Shown here piece by piece: positions 32,856 through 42,144 of a DNA stretch of 57,299 nt; position 1 is the first letter of the stretch; every line of letters begins with the position of its first letter. The position numbers and the translations under genes are program-made. Below the pieces are notes generated by a model. That model saw only the letters and a list, made by a program, of their open reading frames with translations, did no database searches and was not told the origin of the DNA. The stretch is from Burkholderiales bacterium (GTDB taxonomy: Bacteria > Pseudomonadota > Gammaproteobacteria > Burkholderiales > Burkholderiaceae_C), in assembly GCA_019510465.1 (NCBI GenBank), contig JAEKKH010000146.1, positions 1 to 57,299 on the forward strand, read 5' to 3'.

Positions 32856-33659
32856 TCATTCGTCGACCTCCTCTTGCGGCGTGACCGAGACCTCGTCGTC
32901 CTCGCGTCCCAGGTAGGCCTCGATCACCTGCGGGTCGTTGCGGATCTGCCCGGGATCGCCGTGCGCGATGATCTTGCCGAAGTTCAGCACGGAGATCTCC
33001 TCGCACAGGCCCATGACGAAGCGCATGTCGTGCTCGATCATGAAGATCGTGTAGCCGCGGCCCTGGATGTTGACGATCTCGCGCATCAGCTCGGTCTTCT
33101 CGGTGCTGTTCATGCCGGCGACCGGCTCGTCGAGCAGCAGCAGGCGCGGCTCGGTGGCCAGCGCGCGCGCGATCTCGAGGCGGCGCTGGGCGCCGTACGA
33201 CAGGTTGTCGGCGAGGTCGTCGGCCTTGTGGTCGAGCTTCATCCACGACAGCAGCTCGCGCGCGCGGTCGCGGGCGCGGCGCTCCTGCTCGCGGTACTGC
33301 GGCAGCGCGAACATCAGCCCCGGCACGCCGTAGGCCAGGTGGCGGTGCATGCCGACGATCACGTTCTCCAGCAGTGTCATCTCCTTGAAGATGCGGATGT
33401 TCTGGAAGGTGCGCGCCACGCCCGCTCGCGTGATCTCGTGCGGCTTGCGCCCCAGCAGCGTGGCGCCGTCCAGCGCGATGTCGCCGGTAGTGGGCGGCAG
33501 CAGGCCGGTCACGAGGTTGAAGACGGTGGTCTTGCCGGCGCCGTTGGGCCCGATCAGGCCGGAGATGGCGCCCTGGCGCACCGTGAACGACACGTCCTGC
33601 AGCACCTTGAGGCCGCCGAAGTGGCGCGAGACGTTGGTCAGCTTCAGGAGTTCGGTCAT
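32856..33659 (-). CDS. livG: Branched-chain amino acid ABC transporter ATP-binding protein LivG
   Basis: GPNGAGKTTVFNLVTGLLPPTTGDIALDG, LSYGAQRRLEIARALATEPRLLLLDEPVAGMN. Confidence 0.92.
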   Translation of the reverse strand: MTELLKLTNVSRHFGGLKVLQDVSFTVRQGAISGLIGPNGAGKTTVFNLVTGLLPPTTGDIALDGATLLGRKPHEITRAGVARTFQNIRIFKEMTLLENVIVGMHRHLAYGVPGLMFALPQYREQERRARDRARELLSWMKLDHKADDLADNLSYGAQRRLEIARALATEPRLLLLDEPVAGMNSTEKTELMREIVNIQGRGYTIFMIEHDMRFVMGLCEEISVLNFGKIIAHGDPGQIRNDPQVIEAYLGREDDEVSVTPQEEVDE

Positions 33660-33717
33660 CGGGCGCTCCCCGTCCCGCGCACGGCGGGGCGAGCGCCCGC
33701 GCGCGATCGTGCATCGC

Positions 33718-34590
33718 TCATGGCGTGACTCCCTTGCTCCCGAGGCCCAGCACCCGGCGCATCCAGGCCGGGTTCCACAGCCCCTTGGGCAGGAACAGCA
33801 CGATCAGCACGAGGATCAGGCCGTTGGCCACGGCGCGGTAGTCCTTGAAGCTGCGGAGCAGCTCGGGCAGCAGCGTGACGATGATGCCGCCCAGCACGGG
33901 GCCGAACAGGCTGTTGATGCCGCCCAGGATCGTCATGGTCAGGATCTCGACCCCGCGGTCGAAGCCGTACTCCTGCGGGCCGATGAAGAAGGTGAGGTGG
34001 GCGTTGAGCGTGCCGGCCAGCCCCGCGATCGCCGCACCGAGCGCGAAGGCGAGCATCTTGTGGCCGTTGACGTCGATGCCCATCAGGCCGGCGGCGGTCT
34101 CGTCCTCCTTGATGGCCTCGAAGGCGCGGCCGATCTTCGAGCGCCGCAGCCGGGCCAGCAAGAACAGCACCGCGACGACGGTCAGCAGCACGTGCCACCA
34201 CTGCGTCAGCTGCGGGATGCCGTTCAGGCCCAGCGCGCCGCCCGTCAGGCTTTCGGCGCGGATGATGCACAGGCGAACCACCTCGCCGAAGGCCAGCGTG
34301 GCCATCGCCAGGTAGACGCCCGACAGCCGCAGCGTCGGCTTGCCGATGAGAAAGGCCACGGCCGTCGGCGCCGCCATGCCCGCCGCGATCGCCGCGGGGA
34401 AGGGCCAGCCGTGGTTCATCGTCAGGATGGACGAGGTGTACGCGCCGATGCCCATGAATGCCGCGTTGGCCATCGCCAGCATGCCGCACGACAGCGTGAG
34501 GTAGATCGACAGCGCCAGCAGCGAGGCCGTGCCCAGCGACAGCACGAGGTTGCTGTAGATGGACCAGAAGTTGTCGAAGGCTTCAAGCAT
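33718..34590 (-). CDS. livM: Branched-chain amino acid ABC transporter permease LivM
   Basis: Hydrophobic; AMANAAFMGIGAYTSSIL, GRAFEAIKEDETAAGLMGIDVNGHKMLAFALGAAIAGLAGTL. Confidence 0.9.
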   Translation of the reverse strand: MLEAFDNFWSIYSNLVLSLGTASLLALSIYLTLSCGMLAMANAAFMGIGAYTSSILTMNHGWPFPAAIAAGMAAPTAVAFLIGKPTLRLSGVYLAMATLAFGEVVRLCIIRAESLTGGALGLNGIPQLTQWWHVLLTVVAVLFLLARLRRSKIGRAFEAIKEDETAAGLMGIDVNGHKMLAFALGAAIAGLAGTLNAHLTFFIGPQEYGFDRGVEILTMTILGGINSLFGPVLGGIIVTLLPELLRSFKDYRAVANGLILVLIVLFLPKGLWNPAWMRRVLGLGSKGVTP

Positions 34591-34654
34591 GCTGTTCAAG
34601 CATATCGGGCGAGCAGGAAGGGAAGCCGGATTCCCGGGAAGTGAGGGTCGCACC

Positions 34655-34776
34655 CGAGCCGAACCGGGCTCCCCTTGGGGGGAGTGCAGGCGGCAAAGGA
34701 CTTGCGCAGCAAGGCCCCGCCGGAACGGCATCGGGCCTGCAAGGCCGATGCTTCCCGACATGAGAAGCGAGGGGGC
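34655..34776. repeat. Hairpin-rich extragenic (REP-like) element between livH and livM
   Basis: CTCCCC-ttgg-GGGGAG, CTTGC-gca-GCAAG and CATCGG(g)CCT-gca-AGG-CCGATG; abuts the livH stop codon. Confidence 0.5.
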
Positions 34777-35658
34777 TCATACCTTGCGTTCCTGGACGCT
34801 GCCGAACAAGCCCTTGGGGCGCACCAGCAGCACCAGGAACAGCAGTCCGAAGGCCACCGCGTCGCGCATGTCCGAGCCGATGTAGGCCACCGACAGCACT
34901 TCGGCGAAGCCGAGGAACAGGCCTGCGAACATGGCGCCGCGGATGTCGCCCATGCCGCCGAGGATGATGACGGCGATCCCCTTGTGCAGCATGGGCTGGC
35001 CCATCAGCGGGAACAGCGCGTTCGAGTACAGCCCGATCAGCACCCCCGAGATGCCGCCCAGGCCGGCCGCGACGAACGACGTCAGCATGAACAGGCCGTC
35101 GACGTTGATGCCCAGCAGCCGCGCGGCCTTGGGCGATTCGGCGATGGCGCGCAGCGCGCGGCCCAGCTGCGTGCGGCGCAGCGTGACCAGGAGCACCGTC
35201 ATCAGCACGAAGGACACCAGGATGATGCCCAGCTCCAGCACGGTGACACTGACGCCGGCGATGGCCAGCGACTCCTGCGGCAGCACCTCGCTGGGGAAGC
35301 GCTGGTTCTCGGCGCCGAACAGGCCCTGCACGAGGCTGTTGATGGCGATCGCCAGGCCGATGGTGGCGATCATCGGGATCAGGTGCGGGGCGTCGCGCCG
35401 GCGCAGCGGCTTGAGCACCAGGCGGTCGATCAGCAGGCCCAGCAGGCCCGAGAACGCGAAGGCGGCGACGATCGCCAGCCACAGCGGCGCATGCAGCTTC
35501 GTGATGGCGGTGAGCGCGGCATAGGCGCCGACCATGAAGACGGCGCCCTGCGACAGGTTGACGACGCCCAGCACGCCGAAGACGAGCGTGAAGCCGAGCG
35601 CGAACAGGGCATAGACGCAACCCAGCGACAAGGCATTGAACAGCTGCTGTTCGAGCAC
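34777..35658 (-). CDS. livH: Branched-chain amino acid ABC transporter permease LivH
   Basis: MLEQQLFNALSLGCVYALFALGFTLVFGVLGVVNLSQGAVFMVGAY; GRALRAIAESPKAARLLGINVDGLFMLTSFVAAGLGGISGVL. Confidence 0.91.
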   Translation of the reverse strand: MLEQQLFNALSLGCVYALFALGFTLVFGVLGVVNLSQGAVFMVGAYAALTAITKLHAPLWLAIVAAFAFSGLLGLLIDRLVLKPLRRRDAPHLIPMIATIGLAIAINSLVQGLFGAENQRFPSEVLPQESLAIAGVSVTVLELGIILVSFVLMTVLLVTLRRTQLGRALRAIAESPKAARLLGINVDGLFMLTSFVAAGLGGISGVLIGLYSNALFPLMGQPMLHKGIAVIILGGMGDIRGAMFAGLFLGFAEVLSVAYIGSDMRDAVAFGLLFLVLLVRPKGLFGSVQERKV

Positions 35659-35748
35659 GGTAAAAGCCTGGTAACGAAGAAGTGGGACCCGAAGACCGAG
35701 TCAATGCGCGGACGAGGACTCGGCCGGCCGCAGGCCCGACCGAGGGAG

Positions 35749-35990
35749 GGAGGCAACCGGCTTCGCCGGGGCCGAACCGGCCGGCCCCCTCGGGGGGCAG
35801 CGACCAGCGGGAGCGTGGGGGCTCATTTTAAGGAGGCAACCGGCTTCGCCGGGGCCGAACCGGCCGGCCCCCCGGGGGGCAGCGACCAGCGGGAGCGTGG
35901 GGGCTCATTTTAAGGAGGCAACCGGCTTTGCCGGGGCCGAACCGGCCGGCCCCCCCGGGGGGCAGCGACCAGCGGGAGCGTGGGGGCTCA
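35749..35990. repeat. Three tandem ~82-bp hairpin-forming repeats between livK and livH
   Basis: Copies start at 35749, 35832 and 35914 (GGAGGCAACCGGCTTCGCCGGGGCCGAACCGGCCGGCCCCC...GGGGGGCAGCGACCAGCGGGAGCGTGGGGGCTCA); third copy ends on the livK stop codon. Confidence 0.95.
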
Positions 35991-37151
35991 ACGTTCGATT
36001 TCGTAGTTCTTGCCGCGGGTGGTGCTGACGATGGCCGTCTGGTTCGCGTCGTAGCCGGCCGGCTTGCCCGAGGCGTCGTTGACGCGCCGGAACACGAACG
36101 GACCGGTGGCGCCGTTCCACTTGATGGCGGGCAGCGCGGCCTGCAGGGCCTCGCGATCCTTGGCCAGGTCGCCGCTGAACTTGACCTTCTTCATCGCCTC
36201 GGCGGCGATGTGCATCGCGTCGTAGGCCTGGGCCGCGAACTGGTCGGGCGGGGCGCTGTACTTCTTCGTGTACGCGATGATGAAGCTGTTGTTGGCCGGC
36301 GTGCGGTTCTCGATGGACCACGGGCTGCCGACCCACAGGCCGTCCGAGGCGCCCTTGGCCAGGTCGAACACCTTGACCGAGTTCATGCCGTTGCCGCCGA
36401 TGAAGGGCACGTTCAGGCCCAGCTGGCGCGCCTGCACCATGATGGGCGCGCCTTCGGCGAGCAGCGCCGACAGCACGATGGCGTCCGGGTTCGTCGCCTT
36501 GATCTTGGTCAGCTGCGCCTTGAAGTCGACGTCGCCCTTGGCGAAGGTCTCGGTCGTCGTGATCGGCATCTTCTCGTCGTCGAGCGCCTTCTTGAACGCG
36601 TCGTAGCCGCTCTTGGTGAAGACGTCGTCGTTGCCGTACATCACCGCGACCTTCTTGATCTTGGCGATCTTGGCGGCGATCTTGATCGTGACCGGCAGCA
36701 CGTCGGCCTCGGTGACCGAGTTGCGAAACACGTGGTCGCCGATGGTGGTGATGCCCTCGGCGGTGTTGGACGTGCCGAAGACGACGACGTGGGCCGCCTG
36801 CGCGATCGGGTCGGAGGCCTTGGCGGAGTTCGACAGCGTCGGGCCGAACAGCATCAGGGCCTTGTCCTGGAAGATCAGCTTCTTGAAGGCGTTGATCGCC
36901 TCGTCCTTCTTGCCCTGTTCGTCCTCCACCACCAGCTCGATCGAGCGGCCGTTGATGCCACCCGCGGCGTTGATCTCGTCGGCGGCCATCTGGAACGCGT
37001 TGCGGATCGGGATGCCGTACTGGGCGGCGCCGCCGGACAGCGCTTCGGCCACGCCGATCTTGATCGGCTCGGCGGCCCCGGCCGTCCCGAGGGACAGGGC
37101 CGCGGCCAGCGCGATGGCGGAAATTCGGGTGATGCGGGTGAGGTCGTTCAC
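35988..37151 (-). CDS. Branched-chain amino acid ABC transporter substrate-binding protein (LivK-like)
   Basis: Signal peptide ISAIALAAALSLGTAGAAEPIKIGVAEALSGGAAQYGIPIRNAFQMAADEINAAGGING. Confidence 0.92.
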   Translation of the reverse strand: MNDLTRITRISAIALAAALSLGTAGAAEPIKIGVAEALSGGAAQYGIPIRNAFQMAADEINAAGGINGRSIELVVEDEQGKKDEAINAFKKLIFQDKALMLFGPTLSNSAKASDPIAQAAHVVVFGTSNTAEGITTIGDHVFRNSVTEADVLPVTIKIAAKIAKIKKVAVMYGNDDVFTKSGYDAFKKALDDEKMPITTTETFAKGDVDFKAQLTKIKATNPDAIVLSALLAEGAPIMVQARQLGLNVPFIGGNGMNSVKVFDLAKGASDGLWVGSPWSIENRTPANNSFIIAYTKKYSAPPDQFAAQAYDAMHIAAEAMKKVKFSGDLAKDREALQAALPAIKWNGATGPFVFRRVNDASGKPAGYDANQTAIVSTTRGKNYEIER

Positions 37152-37361
37152 TTGTCTTGTCTCCGTGGGGTCCCGACGGGGCCGGGTCGTGAGTGCTCAA
37201 ATGTAAGCGGTCGAGCGCGTCCCATCGAGTCTCGGGGATTGCGCATTGACAACCAGGCCCGACCGGAGTTAGCTCTTGAGACAGATTCGGGCCGGGCGAT
37301 CACGCGCGGGACGGGCATTTCGGGTAACGTCCGCAGCAGACCAGATCGCCCCAGGGACCGC

Positions 37362-39554
37362 GTGAGTATCCGAACGAGACTGCTGCTGCTCGTGTTCGCC
37401 GTGTGGCTGCCCGCGCTCGCGGGCTTCGGCTTGCTGGCACGCTCCACCTACCTGAACGAGACCGAGACGGCGACGCGGCACCTGCGCGACCTCGCACACT
37501 CGATCAGCTTCGTCGTCGACAGCGAGCTGGACAAGCGTGCGGCGATCGCCAACACGCTCGGGGCCGCCCGCTCGCTCAAGGAAGGCGAGATGGAGCGCTT
37601 CTACCAGCACGCGCTGCGCGCCACGGCCGGCACCGGCAACACGGTGCTGGTCGTCGACGCCACGCACCAGGTCCTGAACACGCGGCGGCCGTATGGCGCG
37701 GAGTTGCCCACGCGCGGATGGATCCCGGATCCGCCCCTGGTCACCGGCACGCCGGTGGTGACGGACCTGGTCATCAGCAAGGTCACCGGCCAGCCGGTCC
37801 TCACCGTGCTGGCGCCCGAGCCGGGCGTCGACGTGCAGCGCTACAACATCGGCGTCGCGTTCGGGCCGGACGTGATCCAGCACGTGCTGGACGTGCAGCA
37901 ACTGCCCCCCAGCGCGGTCGCATCGGTGCTCGATGGCAAGCTCAGGACGGTGGCGCGCAGCCGGGACCCGAAGAAGTGGCTCGGGTCGCCGGCGTCGCCC
38001 TCGACGGCGGCGGCGGCCTCGCGCGGCCTGGTGGACCAGAAGTTCGAATCGACCTCCCGCGAAGGCGAGCCCACCATCGCCGTCATCGCCCGGTCGGCGC
38101 GCTACGGCTGGACGGTGGCCGTCGGCCTGCCGCGCTCCGCCCTCGACAAGCCGGCGATCCGCGTGACGCTGCAGGCGTTCGGCGCGGCGGGCATCCTGGC
38201 GGTGATCGGGTTGGCGCTCGCGCTGTACTTCGCGCGCCAGATCAGCGCGCCGGTGCTGACGCTGAGCGATGCGGCGGCGGAGCTCGGGCGCGACCGGGTG
38301 CCGGCGCCGCTGCGCACGGGGCTGGTCGAGGCCGACCGCGTGGGCGCGGCGCTGCACGAGGCGGGCGTGCGTTCGGCGCGCGCGACCGAGGTGCTGGAGT
38401 CGCGCGTCGCCCAGGCCATCCGCCAGACGCAGGAGGCGCAGACGCGGCTGCTGGACGGCCAGAAGCACGAGGCCATCGGCCGGCTCACGGGCGGTCTCGC
38501 GCACGACCTCAACAACTTCCTGCAGACGATGAGCACCGGCCTGCAGGTGCTCGACCGGCTGGTGCACGAGGAGCCGGGCCGGCGCGTCATCGAGGCCAGC
38601 ACCCGTGCGCTGGACAAGGCCGCCACGCTGGTGCGCCAGATGCTGGCCTTCGGCCGCACGCAGCCGCTGAAGCCGCAGCCGATCGACCTGCACGACTTCG
38701 TGCTGCGCTGCGAGGACCTGATGGGCCGCGCCGTCGGCGGCAAGGTGCGGCTGACCGCCGACATCGAGCCCGGCCTGCCACCGTTGATGGCCGACCCGAC
38801 GCAGTTCGAGCTGGCGCTGCTGAACCTGGTGTTCAATGCGCGCGATGCGATGCCCGAGGGCGGCACGGTGATGATCCGCGGCCGCCTCGCGAGCGCGACG
38901 CAGGCCTCGGCGCTGCCGCCGGGGAGCTACCTGGCCGTCGACGTCGTCGACACCGGGGGCGGCATGGACGCCGAGGTGCTGCAGCGCGTGTTCGAGCCGT
39001 ACTTCACCACCAAGCCGGTGGGCGTGGGCAGTGGCCTGGGGCTGCCGCAGGTGCGTGCGTTCGCCGTGCAGTCGGGCGGCATCGCCACGATCAGCAGCGA
39101 GCGCGGGGTCGGCACGACGGTGTCGCTGCTGCTGCCGGTGTCCAGCGACCCGGTGCTCGCCCGGGACGCCGCGGCGGCGGCGCCGGCCGAGTTCATGCCG
39201 CTGCGCGTGCTGTTCGTCGAGGACGACCTGCTCGTCTCGTCCGTGGTGGTGCCGGCGCTGCGGGCGGCCGGGCACGCGGTGCGCCACTGCCACACCGGCG
39301 AGGCCGCGGCGCGCGCGCTGCAGGACGGCGGCCTGTTCGACGTGGTGTTCACGGACGTCGTCATGCCCGGCACGATGAGCGGTCTCGACCTGGCGGCCTG
39401 GTGCCGGGCCAACGTGCCCGAGATCGCCGTGATCGTGGCCACCGGCTACACGACGCAGCACATCGACGCCGCCATCAAGGTGTTGTCCAAGCCGTACTCG
39501 ATCGAGACGCTGCTCAAGGAGCTGCAGTACGCGGTGCGCGTGAAGCGCGCCTAG
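37362..39554 (+). CDS. Membrane hybrid histidine kinase with Cache sensor and REC
   Basis: GTG start; VSIRTRLLLLVFAVWLPALAGFGLLA TM, Cache-like region, GGLAHDLNNFLQTMSTGLQVL, DTGGGM, VLFVEDDLLVSSVVVPAL. Confidence 0.87.
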   Translation: MSIRTRLLLLVFAVWLPALAGFGLLARSTYLNETETATRHLRDLAHSISFVVDSELDKRAAIANTLGAARSLKEGEMERFYQHALRATAGTGNTVLVVDATHQVLNTRRPYGAELPTRGWIPDPPLVTGTPVVTDLVISKVTGQPVLTVLAPEPGVDVQRYNIGVAFGPDVIQHVLDVQQLPPSAVASVLDGKLRTVARSRDPKKWLGSPASPSTAAAASRGLVDQKFESTSREGEPTIAVIARSARYGWTVAVGLPRSALDKPAIRVTLQAFGAAGILAVIGLALALYFARQISAPVLTLSDAAAELGRDRVPAPLRTGLVEADRVGAALHEAGVRSARATEVLESRVAQAIRQTQEAQTRLLDGQKHEAIGRLTGGLAHDLNNFLQTMSTGLQVLDRLVHEEPGRRVIEASTRALDKAATLVRQMLAFGRTQPLKPQPIDLHDFVLRCEDLMGRAVGGKVRLTADIEPGLPPLMADPTQFELALLNLVFNARDAMPEGGTVMIRGRLASATQASALPPGSYLAVDVVDTGGGMDAEVLQRVFEPYFTTKPVGVGSGLGLPQVRAFAVQSGGIATISSERGVGTTVSLLLPVSSDPVLARDAAAAAPAEFMPLRVLFVEDDLLVSSVVVPALRAAGHAVRHCHTGEAAARALQDGGLFDVVFTDVVMPGTMSGLDLAAWCRANVPEIAVIVATGYTTQHIDAAIKVLSKPYSIETLLKELQYAVRVKRA

Positions 39555-39688
39555 TGCGCCGTCCCGGGAAGCAGGCGCGCGGGCGAGAGTCGTCTCAGGC
39601 GTGCGTACTTCGGGGACAGCACACGAGCTGGCGCCTCGGGCGCCCCGATTGCCGACGCGGTCGCATCCGACGGACTGCAAGGCGACCC

Positions 39689-40759
39689 ATGACCGACGTT
39701 CGCAAGGGCCAGGCGCCCGGCCAGATCTCGCGCGCCGAGTTCAGCGAGCGATTCCAGTCCTCGTACCGCGATCCCGCGTTCCAGGCGGAGAAGGAGGCGC
39801 TGGGCCGCATCGAGGAGATCGCCTGGCTCGCGTACAAGGCCGAGCGCAAGTCGCCGGTCACGCGCAAGGCCGGCCCGGGCTTCGCCGATCCGGCCTACGA
39901 CCTGTCGGTGGAGTGGCTCGCCGCGCGCGACGCGCTCGCCGCGGCCCAGGCCAGGCAGGCCGATCCGGCGTCGCCGTCGCGCGTGCTGATGATCCTGGGC
40001 GCCTCGCGCAACGACGGCAGCTGCCCGGGCGAGATCTCGAAGACGTTCCGCCTGTCGCGGTGGATGACCGAGGAGCTCGAAGGGCAGGGCATCGAGGTCG
40101 ACACGCTCGACCTCAGCCTGATGACCTCCGAGGTCGGCCGCACCATCCATCCGTGCAAGGGCTGCGTGTGCACCGCGATGCCGCTGTGCCACTGGCCCTG
40201 CAGCTGCTACCCGAACCACTCGCTGCGCCAGACCGGCGACTGGATGAACGAGATCTACCCGCGCTGGGCGGCCGCGCACGGCGTCATCATCGCCTCGCCC
40301 GTCTACTGGTACCAGTCGCCGAGCCCGCTCAAGCTGATGATCGACCGCCTGGTCTGCGCCGACGGCGGCAACCCCGATCCGACGTCGACGCATGGCAAGA
40401 AGGCCGAGGAGGCCAAGGACATCGAGCTGGCCGGCTGGGACTACCCGCAGCACCTGGCCGGCCGGGTCTATGGCCTGATGGTGCACGGCGACGTGGCCGG
40501 CGCCGACAGGACGCGCCGGGGCCTCGGCGACTGGCTCGACTGGATGGGGCTGATCGACGCCGGCCCGCAGGCGCTGCTCGATCGCTACATCGGCTACTGG
40601 AGGCCCTATGCGACGAGCCACGAGGATCTCGACCTCGACGTCGCCGTGCAGCAGGAGGCGCGCAACGTGGCGCTGGCGGTGGCGCACGGCGTCAAGGCAC
40701 TGCGCGCGGGAACCTTGCCGGCCGTGCGGCCGCATCTGAAGCGGCCGCGGCTGAAGTGA
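39689..40759 (+). CDS. Flavodoxin/NADPH-dependent FMN reductase-fold protein with a Cys cluster
   Basis: VLMILGASRNDGSCPGEISKTFRLSRWMTEELEGQGIEVDTLDLS, CKGCVCTAMPLCHWPCSC, VIIASPVYWYQSPSPLKLMIDRLVC. Confidence 0.85.
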   Translation: MTDVRKGQAPGQISRAEFSERFQSSYRDPAFQAEKEALGRIEEIAWLAYKAERKSPVTRKAGPGFADPAYDLSVEWLAARDALAAAQARQADPASPSRVLMILGASRNDGSCPGEISKTFRLSRWMTEELEGQGIEVDTLDLSLMTSEVGRTIHPCKGCVCTAMPLCHWPCSCYPNHSLRQTGDWMNEIYPRWAAAHGVIIASPVYWYQSPSPLKLMIDRLVCADGGNPDPTSTHGKKAEEAKDIELAGWDYPQHLAGRVYGLMVHGDVAGADRTRRGLGDWLDWMGLIDAGPQALLDRYIGYWRPYATSHEDLDLDVAVQQEARNVALAVAHGVKALRAGTLPAVRPHLKRPRLK

Positions 40760-40899
40760 GGCGTCCTTTCCGGGATGGATCCTGCGCGTTCGCTTCGCTG
40801 CGCCCAGGATGACGGGTCGGACCCGCGACTCTGCTTCGGCCCGGCCCCAGCACGCGTCCCGGACGTCGACCGGACCGACATCCCGGAGCCGGCCGCCCG

Positions 40900-41388
40900 C
40901 TAGTGCGAGTGGCGGTGGGGCTGCGCCTTCGCGCGCCCGGAGGACGGCGCCTGCTTCGCGCGGCCCTTGGGTGCGGGCTGGCAGTCGCTGCAGCGGCCGT
41001 ACAAGGTGATCTCGTGGCGCGCGACGCTGAAGCCGGGCGGGGCGAGGCCGGCCAGGTCGCCCGGGCAGCGGTGCACGTCGAACACGCGCTGGCAGACGTC
41101 GCAGCGGAAGTGGTGGTGATGCTCGCGCCGCGCCGGCTCGTAGCGCGGCGCCTCGCCGGGCAGCGTGACGACCTGGATCTCGCCGGCATCCACCAGCGCC
41201 TTCAGGTTGCGGTAGACGGTGGCCAGGCCCAGCGCCGCGACGTGGCGCCGCGCCTCGTCCAGCACCTCGGCGGGCGAAAGCGGCCGTCCTGCGGCGGCAA
41301 GCGCCTCGCGGATGGCGGTGTTCTGGCGGGTGGCTCGTTCCACCCCGAAATTCTGCCACGCCTGCTGATATTGAGTATCCATTATCAT
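40900..41388 (-). CDS. Fur-family transcriptional regulator (possibly Zur-like)
   Basis: TRQNTAIREALAAAGRPLSPAEVLDEARRHVAALGLATVYRNLKALVDAGEI, HHHHFRCDVCQRVFDVH, CSDC; start at 41388 or 41382. Confidence 0.88.
   Translation of the reverse strand: MIMDTQYQQAWQNFGVERATRQNTAIREALAAAGRPLSPAEVLDEARRHVAALGLATVYRNLKALVDAGEIQVVTLPGEAPRYEPARREHHHHFRCDVCQRVFDVHRCPGDLAGLAPPGFSVARHEITLYGRCSDCQPAPKGRAKQAPSSGRAKAQPHRHSH
41366..41387. promoter_or_regulatory. Candidate Fur/Zur-family operator between divergent regulator and ZIP genes
   Basis: TGATAtTGagTAtcCAtTATCA, 16 of 22 positions symmetric. Confidence 0.55.
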
Positions 41389-41394
41389 TAAGGA

Positions 41395-42144
41395 ATGTTC
41401 ACAGGCATCACCCCGGTCGTGCTGGCAGGCGCCGCCGTCGCCTCGACGCTGGGCGGCGGTGCGCTCGCGCTGCGCTTCCGCGACCGGCTGCACTACCTGC
41501 TGGGCTTCACCGCCGGCGTGCTGCTGGGCGTCGTCGCGTTCGACCTGCTGCCCGAGATCTTCTCCCTGGCGCGCGAGAACGCGTTCGACGCTTCGGCGGC
41601 GATGGTCGCGCTGGTGGTCGGCTTCCTGCTGTTCCACGGCCTCGAGAAGTTCGTGCTGGTCCATCCGGCGCAGGAGAACCACTACTCGCACCACCACCAT
41701 CCGCATGTCGGGCTGGCCTCGGCGGCGGTGCTCGCGGCGCACAGCTGCATGGACGGCGTGGCGATCGGCATCGGCTGGCAGGTCTCGCCCATGGTCGGCC
41801 TGACGGTGGCGCTGGCGGTGATCGCCCATGACTTCTCCGACGGCCTGAACACCGTCTCGCTGATGCTGCGGCATCGCAACTCAACGCGCCGCGCGATCGC
41901 CATGCTGGTGGTCGATGCGCTGGCCCCGCTGCTGGGCGTGCTGCTGACGCAGGCCTTCACGATTCCGCCGTTCCAGCTGATGGTCTATCTCGGCTTCTTC
42001 GCCGGCTTCCTGCTCTACATCGGCGTCTCGGACATCCTGCCCGAGGCGCACTCGCGCGCCGGCCCGGGCATCGCGGCCCGGCTGATCGCGCTGACCTGCT
42101 GCGGCGCCGCGTTCGTCTGGCTGGTGGTGCGCCAGTCGGCCTGA
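41395..42144 (+). CDS. ZIP-family metal (Zn) transporter
   Basis: HSCMDGVAIGIGWQVSP, IAHDFSDGLNTVSLML, His-rich loop HYSHHHHPH, 8 hydrophobic segments. Confidence 0.88.
   Translation: MFTGITPVVLAGAAVASTLGGGALALRFRDRLHYLLGFTAGVLLGVVAFDLLPEIFSLARENAFDASAAMVALVVGFLLFHGLEKFVLVHPAQENHYSHHHHPHVGLASAAVLAAHSCMDGVAIGIGWQVSPMVGLTVALAVIAHDFSDGLNTVSLMLRHRNSTRRAIAMLVVDALAPLLGVLLTQAFTIPPFQLMVYLGFFAGFLLYIGVSDILPEAHSRAGPGIAARLIALTCCGAAFVWLVVRQSA

Noticed and set aside
34591-34761. N-terminal extension of LivM (MSGSIGLAGPMPFRRGLAAQVL...)
   Set aside because: Translation of the hairpin-rich intergenic element; the proper LivM start is MLEAFDNFW at 34590.
40770-40815. Imperfect palindrome GGATCCTGCGCGTTCGCTTCGCTGCGCCCAGGATGAC as a new regulatory site
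   Set aside because: Resembles common dispersed extragenic repeat text; a single copy here gives no basis for a specific function.
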